NCBI GenBank assembly: GCA_903871805.1
Contig: CAIQIE010000319.1
Span: forward strand, 1 to 64,000
Direction: 5' to 3'
Length of the DNA: 64,000 nt
DNA from: an uncultured Planctomycetaceae bacterium
Lineage (GTDB): Bacteria; Planctomycetota; Planctomycetia; Planctomycetales; Planctomycetaceae
How positions within the stretch are numbered: the stretch's first letter is position 1; each line of letters starts with the position of its first letter. The notes under the pieces were generated by a model. That model was not told where the DNA came from. It ran no database searches and saw nothing but the letters and a program-made list of their open reading frames with translations. A program made the position numbers and the translations under genes. Of the stretch, positions 8,614 to 20,078 are shown piece by piece.

Positions 8614-9900
8614 TCAGGGACTTCCCTGGCTTTTCAGACAGAACAGGTGCTTCTCGCCGCGGATGAAAATACGATTTTCGGCTGGCACGGGAGAAGCAAT
8701 CACGGATTCTTCCATGGGATTCTCGGAGAGCTGTTGGAATTTGTCGTCACCAATGCTGGCTACAAAAACCACTCCGTCTTCACGAGGCGCGTACAGATTG
8801 CCGCCCGCAATCAGCGGTGAGGCATAATAGTTGGACCGATTTTCCGGAAACGCGCCATTCCAGATTGTTTTGCCCGTGGCCGGGTCAAGACATTCGACTT
8901 CGCCACGATCACGAACAAGGTACACCTTCCCCTTCCAGACGGATGGACTTGGAACGAACGTGCCCACATCGTCTCGCTTCCAGACATGATTCGTTGCTGT
9001 CACGTCACCGGTCCCTCCCAGCCGAATACCATGCAGGCGTGGCTTACCGCGATCATTGCGACCAAAGGCAATCACGGCCATATCGCCGACAATCACTGGT
9101 GTCGAAATGGAAGGCCACAAACTTTCGCCATCCCGGTTGAAATTACCACAGGACCACAGAACAGCCCCATTCGCCGGGTCGTGTATGGTCAGGTGCTGTG
9201 CCCCCCAGATAAGTATCGCCTGCCGTCCGGCATGCTGAATCACAAGGGGCGTAGCGTAGCCGTGGTCGCCTTCCTGCGGGGTTTGGTAATTTCGCGCAAC
9301 CTTCCACACCATGTCTCCCGTCTGCTTGTCAAAAGCCGCGAGCCAGGAGTCCCCCTGATGCATTCGGGTCATGATCACGTAGCGATCGATCAGGACGGGC
9401 GAGGTTCCGTGATCCCAATACAACGTATCGGGGCCAAATCGCTCAACCAGATTGGTCTGCCACCGTACAGAACCATCAGAATTCACAGCGGCCAAAGTAC
9501 CACTCTTGTAGAAGACGAAAATGCTGTCCCCATCAGTCACCGGGGACGCGTTACTTCCGGAACCATTGCGATGCTTGCCGGCATTTTCCTGTCCAAACAC
9601 CGCCTGCCAGACCTGTTTTCCCGACCAGTCAAACGCGAGCAACGCGTCTTTGCCGCCCACGGGAGCGGTCAGATAAATGGTCCGCCGCGAGACAATCGGT
9701 GTTGAACAGCCTTTACCAGGCAATGGTGCTCGCCAGAGTACACTTCCGCTGTCAAGCACTGTGGGATAGACACCGGACTCGGTGCTGCCCGTATCCTGCG
9801 GCCCGCGCCAGCGAGGCCAGTCGTGCTGCGGTTCGGTTGCGGCCGCCATGCCAGAGAAGAGAACCAGAACTGCAGAAATCAGGCAGGGGCAGAATCGCAT
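8614..9900 (-). CDS. Secreted PQQ-type beta-propeller protein
   Basis: The 428-residue product starts at ATG 9900 with a signal peptide (MRFCPCLISAVLVLF, cut near AAATEPQ). The mature part opens WPRWRGPQDTG, the hallmark of planctomycete outer-membrane PQQ-like beta-propellers, and continues with repeated propeller blades of the D..TG...W type (for example FDKQTGDMVWK, LDPATGKTIWN, HDPANGAVLWS). It resembles BamB/PQQ-repeat proteins without dehydrogenase catalytic residues I can identify. It is probably periplasmic; the function is unknown. A longer frame upstream to 10044 has no signal peptide and is not preferred. Confidence 0.85.
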   Translation of the reverse strand: MRFCPCLISAVLVLFSGMAAATEPQHDWPRWRGPQDTGSTESGVYPTVLDSGSVLWRAPLPGKGCSTPIVSRRTIYLTAPVGGKDALLAFDWSGKQVWQAVFGQENAGKHRNGSGSNASPVTDGDSIFVFYKSGTLAAVNSDGSVRWQTNLVERFGPDTLYWDHGTSPVLIDRYVIMTRMHQGDSWLAAFDKQTGDMVWKVARNYQTPQEGDHGYATPLVIQHAGRQAILIWGAQHLTIHDPANGAVLWSCGNFNRDGESLWPSISTPVIVGDMAVIAFGRNDRGKPRLHGIRLGGTGDVTATNHVWKRDDVGTFVPSPSVWKGKVYLVRDRGEVECLDPATGKTIWNGAFPENRSNYYASPLIAGGNLYAPREDGVVFVASIGDDKFQQLSENPMEESVIASPVPAENRIFIRGEKHLFCLKSQGSP

Positions 9901-10031
9901 GATGACGAACTTTTCGAATAAAAAAGTAGAATCGGAAACGCGTTCTGAAACATTGCCCATGCAGAATGACAGAGACATTTTCAGAAGCGTAATGCGGGGC
10001 TTTGCAGAAGAAGTGACAGAACTCGGGCGGC

Positions 10032-11339
<1,308 letters not shown>

Positions 11340-11560
11340 AGACTGTCGTCCCCTGCGTTTTAACGTCTGCTTCTGATTCGGTAAGCGTCATTCCGGACAA
11401 TAGACCGGTAGTCGTGACACGTCAAGTTTCAGCACTGGAAGCCTCGTACGAGGACCACGGCTATGCCGCGGAGATTCGATCAGAGCTTTCTAAACGAGCC
11501 TGTCTCAACGAGACCATTGCGTGGCGTTTCCACAGTGTCCGCGTTCCTCAAACAACCGTA

Positions 11561-11974
11561 TCAGCCCCCGCCGACACCACTGGCCTTGTCATAGTCCTGT
11601 TTGCGAAACACCATCAGAGGATTATTGCCGATCACAAGGTACGTTACCTCCGGCTCCTCTTTCCCGCCCGCAACTTTCATCTTGACGATGAACGCTTTGC
11701 GATCCTCCAGTATTTCTTCCCGAACGACCTCAAACGTTTCCAGTTTTGTGCCTGCCTGCCAGCGAGCATCATAAACATCGATCGGAATACTCCAGCTGGT
11801 GATGGTTCTGTGGGGTTGCCCATCGCGCCAGGCCGTCAGCGACACATTCAGGGCTTCCCTGGCGGTCTCTTCTGACGGAATATACTTCGCCTCAGTGTCA
11901 CCGCAGCCAATTGCAGCGATCGACAGCATGGATAGCAGGCCGACGACAAAAACTCCCAGAGAAGAACTGCGCAA
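11561..11974 (-). CDS. Lipoprotein of the RND efflux cluster (paralogue of 17716-18261)
   Basis: I chose TTG at 11974 because GGAG stands 7 nt upstream and the frame then starts MRSSSLGVFVVGLL and reaches a lipobox, SIAAIGC, at residue 24. The 137-residue product is therefore a lipid-anchored protein. Its mature part shares a pattern with the lipoprotein at the other end of the cluster: YIPS followed by R.AL, A-W then GQP, an I.V.D segment, and a late VFR..DYD. The gene lies 35 bp after the pump gene on the same strand. The family is unrecognised; a role as a periplasmic accessory of the metal pump is inference from position. Confidence 0.75.
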   Translation of the reverse strand: MRSSSLGVFVVGLLSMLSIAAIGCGDTEAKYIPSEETAREALNVSLTAWRDGQPHRTITSWSIPIDVYDARWQAGTKLETFEVVREEILEDRKAFIVKMKVAGGKEEPEVTYLVIGNNPLMVFRKQDYDKASGVGGG

Positions 11975-12009
11975 GGAAGTGCTCCAAACAACAAACAAGG
12001 AATCCGGAA

Positions 12010-15000
12010 TTAGCTCGCTGACTGATGCTCACGGGAAGTTCCGTGTATCTTTCTCCATCGCCTGCGACGCACATGGTAAAACAAAATCGGCAGCAGCAAA
12101 TCGATGACCTCATCAGCCAGAAGAATTCCTCCCAGAACCGGAGCGGCCATTGGTCGAATCACCTCAGCCCCGACACCATCACTCCAGAGCATGGGTGCCA
12201 GGCTCAAAATCGTCGTTGCCTCAGTCAGCAGTTTCGGTCGAAGTCGATGAACGGCCCCCGTAAAGACGGCTTCCCGAAGTTGTGCCAGTGTGATCCGCTG
12301 CAACCCTCCGGCATTTTCGACGGCCTCCCGCAAATACACCAGCATGACAATACCGGTAGAGGCCGCCATCCCGAAGCAGGCAATATAGCCCACACCAACG
12401 GCTATCGAAAATTTGTATCCGAGCAGCCACTGACACAGGACGCCTCCCGCCAGAGCTCCTGGCGCTGACAGCAGCATAATGGCGGCATCAGTCCAATCCC
12501 GATATGTCACGTACAAAATCGCAAAGATCAGCACCAGCACCGCCGGAATCAGCAGCAGCAGCCTGCGTTGAGTTTCTGCGGCATGCTGAAACTGTCCGGT
12601 CCATTCGAGAAACACGCCCGACGGCACGGTCACTCGCTGACTGACCATGCGCCGAGCGTCATTCACAACGTCAAACGGATTTCGGCCTCGTACGTTCAGC
12701 CGCACGTAATTCCTGAGCCATCCGTTTTCACTTTTGATGGTCGCCGGACCTTCTGTGACCATCACACTCGCCACAGACTCAAGGGCCACAGTCTGTAGAC
12801 GGCCATCCACGGATGTGCGGTCCGCCCCAACACGATAACGGGGAACCCGCAACTGCCGCAGTGTCTGTTCGTCCTGTTCCGACGCAACACAAGCAATCTG
12901 CAAACGCACAGGCAACCGTCCCCGATCCCCTGAAATCTCCGTGATCACTCGCCCAGCCAGTGCAAACTCAATTGTGGCCTGCAGATCACTCATGGCCACG
13001 CCCTGCTCTGCTGCACGTTCCGGATCCGGAATGACCTGAATCAGGCCTTTGCCACGAACAGGATCGGCAACAACATCGGCCGTGCCCGGAACATCTTTAA
13101 GCACAGCAGCAATCTCTTCTGAGGTCTTCACAACATTGTCCAGCGTACCCCCGAGAACTCGGATGCCGATTTCGCTGTTGATGCCGGTCGCCAGCATGTC
13201 CACTCGATTCTGAATGGGTCGCGTCCACACATTTGTCCATCCTGGCATTTGCAGCGATTCATCCATTTCGCCACCAAAATTGCTGAGGCTGTCCGGGGTA
13301 TGTGCCTCCAGCAAAATGGATCCGGCATATCGTTCATTCAAACGTTGACGAATCGCATCATACTCCTCATGCGGATCAACGATCGGCAATTCTGCGTTTG
13401 GTGCCAGCCCATGATGAGTTTCTCCGTTTGCATGCGAGGCAACGGTATGCGAATTTGGTGCCGCATTCCGAATCACTCGAATCTGCGTCTGAACGGTACG
13501 CAGAGGCTCATCCAGAATTGCCACACGCGTAAAGCACTCATCGGCGACAAGCTGCAGCCACGTCGGCACCGCCCGTATGTGCAATTGTCGATTCAGATCC
13601 TCGGTGTGACGAGTCCAGCGACGAGCACTCTCGATTCGAAGCGACTGCAGCAACCGCTCCTCCATGGCAGCGGGCGCGAATCCCGGAATGAAGCGGGCGC
13701 GAATCCCGGAATGAAGCGGGCAACGTTCCATAGCGATTCGAAAATCCCTGACGCCCCGGACGTAGTGCCCTGCACCGTCAGCAAACCGCGATCCCGAAGT
13801 GAAAACCGAACTCGCTGCACAGCGGCCGAGACCGTTTCCAGGCTGAGTGTCATCTCCAGATCACGTTTAAATTCCAGCGGAATTTCAGCAATGACCCTGG
13901 CAATGTCACCGATTTCCACGGGTCGCGTCAGCAACCCTGACCGCCGCCACTCACCCACAGCATCGTCAGCCAGCCGCCTCGACAAATCTTCCCGCAGTTG
14001 CTGACGAAAGATCTCGGTGTACTCAAAGGCGGTTTCTCGCTGAATGGCATCAAACCGAAACGCGGCAAGGTCGACAATCTCCGACTGCAGGCCTGCCGAC
14101 ACCTCCTCGATCAGCCCCTCGGTAAACAGTCTTCCCAGAAACTCATTCGCAATCTGCGTGGCATCGTTCACAGCAAGCCGCCGACGTGGCCAGAATTCCT
14201 GCGGCCGAAACTCAATCATCGTCTCGATCATATCCAGAGGTGCGGGGTCAAATGGCGTTTCCGCCCGCCCTGCCTTTCCGGTGACCATCTGAACTTCCGG
14301 AAATCGGCACAGCACCATATTGCGGGCTTTCAGGTCATCCGCGGATTCCGAAATCGACGCCCGAGGTACTGTGATGGGCATGTCCATCACAATCCCCTCA
14401 TTCAGTGGCATTCGAATCTCAGTCCCCAGCGGACTCATCGCGCTGCGTGCCACCAGGCCCGTCAGCAGCAGAAAAACAATGCCGCAAATTCGGCTGCCTC
14501 GCGACCGCAGGAACAAGGCGCAGCAGACGATGGCCGAAAACAGCACAGCCCGAAACACAAACTCGCTGCCAGGCACCACCGCTGCCAGAATGAAGGTCAC
14601 GCAGAGAATCATCAGCAATGGAGCCGGCCTGTCCATCAGAGACGTCAGCACAGGCTGATAAACACTCAGAGCACTGCGGACGACGGCACTGTCAGTTTCG
14701 TCCCGCATACGCCCGCGAATGAGTATGGTACACAGTGCCGGGACGAGCGTAATCGCCAGCACCGCTGCGGACAGCAACGCCAGTGACTTTGTCCATGCCA
14801 GCGGCGCATACATATGACCGTCGATGCCCTGCAGTGCGAAGATCGGCAGGAACGAGACCAGCATAATCATGATCGAAAAAAAAACCGGGCGACCAACGGT
14901 CCGACAGGCGTCCACGACAATCTCGCTGATATCACCCTGAACAGACTGCTCGCCAAATCGCAGTCGCAGATGGTGCATCACATTTTCCGTTAACACAATT

Positions 15001-16295
15001 GATGAATCGACGAGCACCCCTATCGAGATGACGATTCCGGCCAGTGACATAATGTTGGTCTGAATATCAATGATTCCCGCATGAAGCAGGGCACTCATCG
15101 CCAGAAACGTGAACGGCACGCAGCATGGCAGCGAAATGGCAATGACCAGCCATGCACGAAAATGTTTCAGGACCAGCAGCACACACACCGCCGCGATCAC
15201 CAGCGCCTCGATCAGCGTACGCGTCACGGTAGACACCGCGCTGGTAATCAGTGACGTCCGATCATAACAGGGGACGATGCGAATCCCCGATGGCAGGCCT
15301 TCGGCTATCTGAATCAGCCGTTCCCGGACACGCTGAGTGACCTGCAGAGTGTTGTGGCCGTACCGCAGATGCACAATCCCGGCAACCGCTTCGGAGCCTT
15401 CCTTCTCAAACAGGCCTCGTCGAGGCGCAGGAGCGAACGCGATTCTGGCGATATCACGCAACCGAATTGCACTTCCATCGGCTGCAGGAATCAGACGCTG
15501 TTCCCAGGCTTCCCGAGTCGCCCGCCCTGTCGACGGCAGCCCCTGGTCGTTCTTGTCGCCCGAGGTACCTCCCACATTAGCAGAAGCCGCGGCTTTCGAA
15601 GTCAGCTCAACGACAAATTCGGCATTCCCCTTCTGCAGTACGTGTCCGCCCGCGGATTCTACCGGGCGCGATAACTCGGCCGTCACGTCGTTCAGCGTCA
15701 ATCCGAAGCCTGCCAGCAGGCTGGGTTCCACCTGTATCGTCAGTTCCGAATGAAAGCCGCCCACGCCAGCCACTTCCGCAACGCCGGGCATGGACCGTAA
15801 TTGCGGTGCAATCAGTGTGTCCTGAATCGATCGCAATTCCGCAAGGTCGTAATCTTTGCCTTCAACGGTGTACCAGTAAATCTGCCCCGTGGGAATACCG
15901 TCCGCCGCAAGGATCGGCCGAACTCCCCGCGGCAAAACGACGTCCCCGGTCGACATCTGATCCTGCACTCGTTTGCGTGCTGCCGCATACGTTACATGAT
16001 CTTCGAAAATGATGTGCAACATAGAGTAACCCATGTCGCTGGATCCGCGAACAACCCGTACGTCTTCCAGGGCCTGGAACTGCCGAGATAACGGCTGAGT
16101 GACCTGTTGATAGATTTCCGAAGGACCATGTCCCTGCCATTCGGCGAAGACAATCACCTGATTTTCCGACAGGTCCGGCACCGCATCAATCGGCATACGA
16201 AAAGCCGTTAAGGCTCCTGCAATGACGAAAACAGCCGTCGCCATCAGAACAAATACGCGATGCCGGACAGAGAAACGCACAGCCCAGTCGATCAT
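12010..16295 (-). pseudogene. CusA-like heavy-metal RND efflux pump gene, split by a 23-bp duplication
   Basis: Two frames make one pump gene. The first (ATG 16295) gives MIDWAVRFSVRHRV, the porter segments, and the TM4 motif GVLVDSSIVLTENV of HME-RND transporters, but runs into wrong text after GFAPA and stops at 13593. The second frame (from about 13731 to 12010) supplies the rest: PGWTNVWTRPIQNRVDM, porter domains and the last membrane helices. Removing one copy of the duplication at 13670-13715 joins them into exactly 1421 codons (1420 aa), so the break comes from that event. Ordinary CusA is about 1040 residues; the excess is a roughly 330-residue insertion in the second periplasmic half, between 13260 and 14200. 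The adaptor gene lies upstream. As sequenced, no full pump can be made unless the allele reverts or the assembly is wrong. Confidence 0.85.
13670..13721. repeat. 23-bp tandem duplication inside the pump gene
   Basis: Two exact copies of a 23-bp unit (13670-13692 and 13693-13715) are followed by the first 6 bases of a third (GCGGGC, 13716-13721). A single-copy ancestor would have GCGGGC on both sides of 17 bases, so slippage between these 6-bp repeats explains the event. The extra 23 bp shifts the reading frame. Confidence 0.95.
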
Positions 16296-16384
16296 CGCCG
16301 CTGTCCTGAGAAAGACGCGGAAACGCAGCCACTGAAAATTATGGAAGCGGGGCCATCGGTATGCATCATGCCTGAGTCACCTCG

Positions 16385-17719
16385 CTATGGGCTTGGCGGT
16401 ATTTTCGCCAGGTACTTTTCCGGTTCGTCACGCAGTCGCCGTTCGCATCCTGCACAGCAAATGAAAACTCGGCGATCACCCAGCATGACAGGAATCGGCC
16501 CCCCCATGGAATTCAGTGACAGCCCTGTTACCGGGCAAATCTTCTGCTGTGCAACAAGACTCTGATCCTCCGCAGACAGGACGACCGCTGCTGCCGTTTT
16601 GCGAACCGGAGCCAGCGGCGATGTCGCCGATGAGGAAGTCATCGCGGACGAGTTTGCCCCAAAGTAACCTGCCGCCAGACTCGGATTCAGTCGTGATTCC
16701 GCGTCTATCAGGAAGGCGCCCGCTGTCGCGACACGCTGACCAGCACTGAGGCCCGACAATACGGGATAAAAAGCACCAAACCGCCGCCCCACAGTCACGA
16801 CCGTGCCATCAAACATTCCCGGCATCGATTCGACATACACCAGTCGCTCAGTCCCTCGATCAATAACGGAGGACTCCGGAACAAACAGGATCGGATTCTC
16901 TGTCGCTTCAACCAAAGCAGTCTCTGAGATTTCACCGCCATCGGCAGCCAACACGTCCAAAGCGGGAATCGCAATGACAGCAGTCACGGCGCTGCCAACG
17001 GGAATTGCGTCCGGATCATCCGGCAGAATCCAGGTGTTCGCTCGTCCTGATCCTGCTGAAGGCTCGGCGGTGTTACTCTGAATCGTGGCCGAATATTGAG
17101 TGCCTGAAGCCTCAAACGTCGTCATCGTCGCCTGCCGTGTTTGTACCAGAAGAGCAGCGTCACGGACTGACGGAAACACTTCCAGTCCGACACGACTTTT
17201 GTCAGACTCCTGTGATATCATGGTCTTCAGGACGCCCGTAAATGACAGTTCATAGCAGAGATCCTTTGTCTCAACCGTCGCAACCCGGATTCCGGCCAGT
17301 TGAATCCGATAGGGCGTGAACTGCATTCGTGCCACAACGCCCTCTGGCAGCAGTTGCGCCTCTGTTTTGCGGCGGGGCACGAGATCCATGTTGCAAATCG
17401 GACAAATTGCCGGCCATGTCGACAGCACGCCAGGATCCATGGGGCAGAAGAATTCATGAGCCCCGGACACAGTTTGCTCAGATCCCATGGACAGCGAATT
17501 CCAGATTGTCCGATCCCATAGACTCTGAAGCGTCGTCCACTGGCTAACAATTCCGGCCGCAAGCAGAATGACAATCAGGAAACGAAACCGCACCTGGCCC
17601 AGTTTCAGCCACCACAGCACATGCGTCGGCAGAGAACGCCGCGGCGTCACAGGCTCATCCAATCCACTCATCTCGATGACCTCTGTTTGTATTGAGCATC
17701 CAGAACCTTCGTGCGTCAT
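16385..17719 (-). CDS. CusB-like RND efflux adaptor with two metal-binding modules
   Basis: The 444-residue membrane-fusion protein has one N-terminal membrane helix (about residues 45-60). Next is a heavy-metal-binding domain at 88-116 (FCPMDPGVLS then CPICNMDLVP; the usual CPMHP has Asp for His here). The beta-barrel/lipoyl-type adaptor body ends in VPESSVIDRGTERLVYVE and GLSAGQRVATAGAFLIDAES. The last 50 residues form a second Cys cluster (KICPVTGLSL, FICCAGCERRL), like the YHS/TRASH-type domains that bind metals. It links the inner-membrane pump to an outer-membrane channel. Its ATG overlaps the stop of the upstream lipoprotein by 4 bp; the pump begins 89 bp further on. No outer-membrane channel gene is present. 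Confidence 0.87.
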   Translation of the reverse strand: MTHEGSGCSIQTEVIEMSGLDEPVTPRRSLPTHVLWWLKLGQVRFRFLIVILLAAGIVSQWTTLQSLWDRTIWNSLSMGSEQTVSGAHEFFCPMDPGVLSTWPAICPICNMDLVPRRKTEAQLLPEGVVARMQFTPYRIQLAGIRVATVETKDLCYELSFTGVLKTMISQESDKSRVGLEVFPSVRDAALLVQTRQATMTTFEASGTQYSATIQSNTAEPSAGSGRANTWILPDDPDAIPVGSAVTAVIAIPALDVLAADGGEISETALVEATENPILFVPESSVIDRGTERLVYVESMPGMFDGTVVTVGRRFGAFYPVLSGLSAGQRVATAGAFLIDAESRLNPSLAAGYFGANSSAMTSSSATSPLAPVRKTAAAVVLSAEDQSLVAQQKICPVTGLSLNSMGGPIPVMLGDRRVFICCAGCERRLRDEPEKYLAKIPPSP

Positions 17720-18261
17720 GGTCTCACGGAATCCCCGGGGTTTTGGCCTGTGTCAGAACTGATTTTGGAATCCGTTTTTGTCGACGTTGTTGCTGCGGCA
17801 TCCGTCTCAGGTTCCGGGGGCATCGGATGTTCCCAGTGCAGCAGCAGATCATAGTCCTCATGGCGAAACACCCAGACAGGATCAATTCCCACCACGACGT
17901 ACCGTTCCCGCTTTTCTTCATTGGAACCGGAAAGCTTCAGGCGGACCGCCATACACCTTGGCGCGTTGCCCGGAACGCTGCCGAGGATCTCGTAGGATTC
18001 CAGAACCTGATCAGCCCTGCGGCTGGAATCCGTCACATGAATCACTGGCGAAGTCTCCGGAACAGGACCGACGGGCTGTCCAGCCTTCCATGCTTCCAGA
18101 ACAATCTTCAGGGCATCCCGGGATTTTTCGACGGAGGGTATATAGTCGGCATTGGTTGGCGTTCGTCCACAGCCGACAACCGATACGAGCACCGCCGCCA
18201 GCAGAACCCAAAGCCGTGTCAGCCTATTGAAAACGTTCTGCTGTTTATGCGGCATTGACAC
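17716..18261 (-). CDS. Lipoprotein, first gene of the RND efflux operon
   Basis: The 181-residue protein has a basic start, a hydrophobic stretch and a lipobox (VSVVGC, Cys at about residue 31). Its mature part matches the lipoprotein at 11561-11974: ADYIPS, then R.ALK, AWK-GQP, a VIHVTD segment, and VWVFRHEDYD. It differs by a Pro/Thr/Asp-rich tail of about 35 residues. The stop overlaps the ATG of the CusB-like adaptor by 4 bp, so it is translated with the efflux genes. The family is not recognised. A role in binding or sensing metal outside the membrane would fit, but no clear metal ligands stand out. Confidence 0.75.
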   Translation of the reverse strand: MSMPHKQQNVFNRLTRLWVLLAAVLVSVVGCGRTPTNADYIPSVEKSRDALKIVLEAWKAGQPVGPVPETSPVIHVTDSSRRADQVLESYEILGSVPGNAPRCMAVRLKLSGSNEEKRERYVVVGIDPVWVFRHEDYDLLLHWEHPMPPEPETDAAATTSTKTDSKISSDTGQNPGDSVRP

Positions 18262-18290
18262 GCTGCTCCTCTGCTAACTCGGCGTGATCT

Positions 18291-19334
18291 TCAGAAAGGA
18301 AGCTGCACAACCTCGCCGCTGCTTCTTGTGCCAATGGCCCGCCAGACCCCGAGATCTACATTTTCGCTGCAGAAATGAACGGATGCATCACCCATCATCA
18401 CCTGTACGCCTCCGGTGTGCCGACTGCTGGCCGACACCTGCATCGCCATATTTGTCATTGACCCCGGAAACCCGGTTCCCGCACAGGAAACCGTGTTGGG
18501 GGTGGCCACATGATTGTACTGCGTGCAACAGTTTTCTCCCATGACCCAGCTGTAACCCCACTTGCTGGTCAGCGGTGTGGCTGTCAGTGGATTCAATGCC
18601 CTGCAGGCCTGGTAGGTCCCGTCCAGCGTTGTCTGGTGGGGCATCACAAACAGGTCTGATTTTGGATCCGGTCGTCCCTGTCCACGAATTCGCTCACTGA
18701 AGAAAACCGTGTTGCTCATTCCGTCTGTGATGTCTCTTGCGCGGCAGCGACTGAGGTAATAGAAAACGCCTGTCTGCAGTTCAGAAGGCGCCGTATCGCC
18801 TGCAATTCCAGGACTGTCACTGCGGTCACACAACCAGCCGCCCTGATTCGCAGCGTAGTTGTTCTGACCCTGCCATGGATCGGTAACACCCAGATCTGAA
18901 GGGCAGAAAAAACCGGGGATCACCGATCGACTTGCCACACTGTTGATTCCCGTCGGACTGACGTAGGCCGGCATAAACGCCAGAACGCCCCCCATACCCG
19001 GCGTTTCAGGAGGTGCGCTGAAGTTGATCGACTGGTAAAGATTCGCCTGTTCAATGTACGGTAGCACCATCGCGTGCTGCGACCAGCGAGCATACACAGG
19101 AGCCCCGGCGTAACTGGCTCCCTTTCCAAAGGGATACACGTTGTGCGTATCGTGGTAGTTATGAATGGCCAGTGCGATCTGCTTGAGATTATTCTTGCAT
19201 TGCGTCCGACGAGCGGCCTCGCGCGCCTGCTGGACAGCCGGCAGCAGCAATGCCACAAGAATCGCGATGATGGCGATTACCACAAGCAGCTCGATCAGTG
19301 TGAAACCTCGATTCCTGTGGGGTAAACGGTTCAT
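18291..19334 (-). CDS. DUF1559-family prepilin-like protein
   Basis: From ATG 19334 (AAGGA about 8 nt upstream) the 347-residue protein has a type IV prepilin signal: [20 protein letters not shown], with cleavage expected after the Gly, followed by [34 protein letters not shown]. That is the fixed opening of the DUF1559 (SBP_bac_10) family, hugely expanded in planctomycetes. The end carries the family's H-X9-DG-like part ([16 protein letters not shown]). Such proteins are presumed secreted pseudopilins of a type II-like system; the role of individual copies is unknown. It stands alone here. Confidence 0.93.
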   Translation of the reverse strand: MNRLPHRNRGFTLIELLVVIAIIAILVALLLPAVQQAREAARRTQCKNNLKQIALAIHNYHDTHNVYPFGKGASYAGAPVYARWSQHAMVLPYIEQANLYQSINFSAPPETPGMGGVLAFMPAYVSPTGINSVASRSVIPGFFCPSDLGVTDPWQGQNNYAANQGGWLCDRSDSPGIAGDTAPSELQTGVFYYLSRCRARDITDGMSNTVFFSERIRGQGRPDPKSDLFVMPHQTTLDGTYQACRALNPLTATPLTSKWGYSWVMGENCCTQYNHVATPNTVSCAGTGFPGSMTNMAMQVSASSRHTGGVQVMMGDASVHFCSENVDLGVWRAIGTRSSGEVVQLPF

Positions 19335-19808
19335 CAGACGTTCCTTCTTCAAACAAAACCAACAGATGAAAAACAGGTTCAAGAGCAGACAAAAAGCATC
19401 AAAGCGTTGAGGATTATAGTTCCTGCTGCGAATTTCAGCAGCAGACAAGTGCCCTTTTTCATACGCCTGACAATCAGATCTTCACAGGAAACGCCCCCAA
19501 TAGCCAATCTTTTTGCGCGGAGATCTTCCGGAAAACCGATCGGAATTCTGAAAGAATTCTGAATCTCCGCCATTCACCTCTCGCACAGACTGCCGCAAGC
19601 CATCCGGTTTCGTGCCGCCCGGGAGAACACTTTTCGGCAATCGCAGCACATGAAGCGTACATCTCAATATCGTTGCGGTAAATCCCTACCCCTGAATTGA
19701 GCCTCCCCCGATCGACAAAGGCCCTCCGGGATCGGGAACAACAGCGGCCCCGACACCGATCGCAGTCACGCAGGTCCGCCGAAGTAAAAAGCCGAGAAAC
19801 AGGGGCAC

Positions 19809-19852
19809 AGACCAGGTACCAGGTGCCATGAGACCAGGTACCAGGTGCCATG
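19809..19852. repeat. 22-bp tandem duplication
   Basis: Two exact adjacent copies of a 22-bp unit starting AGACCAGGTACC (19809-19830 and 19831-19852). The second leads directly into the dispersed repeat at 19842-19872. Confidence 0.9.
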
Positions 19853-19872
19853 CACCTGAAACTATAAGTGAT
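19842..19872. repeat. Dispersed intergenic repeat, GGTGCCATGCACC family
   Basis: Second long copy of the repeat described at 8353-8384: palindromic GGTGCCATGCACC, then TGAAACTATAAGTGATT. Like the other copy it directly follows a short tandem duplication. Confidence 0.65.
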
Positions 19873-20078
19873 TTTCCAGAAACACGTTATGTCTCGCAGC
19901 TCCGCAGGATTGGCGGTTGGGCCAGGGAGCCAGTTTCGGAGTCGGGGGGCGGTGGGATATTCGGTGCGTTTCTTCGACTCCGGGGTTTTTCCGGCAGAGG
20001 GGGGCTTGTGGAGGATGCGGCTGGACGGGACAATTCCAGACCCGCCTTTTTCTGCAGAGATCTTCACGAGGTCCGCTC

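Larger units (their letters stand above)
19335..20078. other. Long intergenic region with repeats
   Basis: 744 bp between divergent genes. The only structures seen are the 22-bp tandem duplication at 19809-19852 and the dispersed GGTGCCATGCACC repeat following it. Frames on both strands have no recognisable domain. Promoters of both flanking genes should lie here but I cannot place them with confidence. Confidence 0.6.

Noticed and set aside
13593-13731. Treating the two pump frames as two real overlapping genes
   Set aside because: The end of the first and the start of the second read as wrong-frame text, and deleting one 23-bp copy restores a single clean frame.
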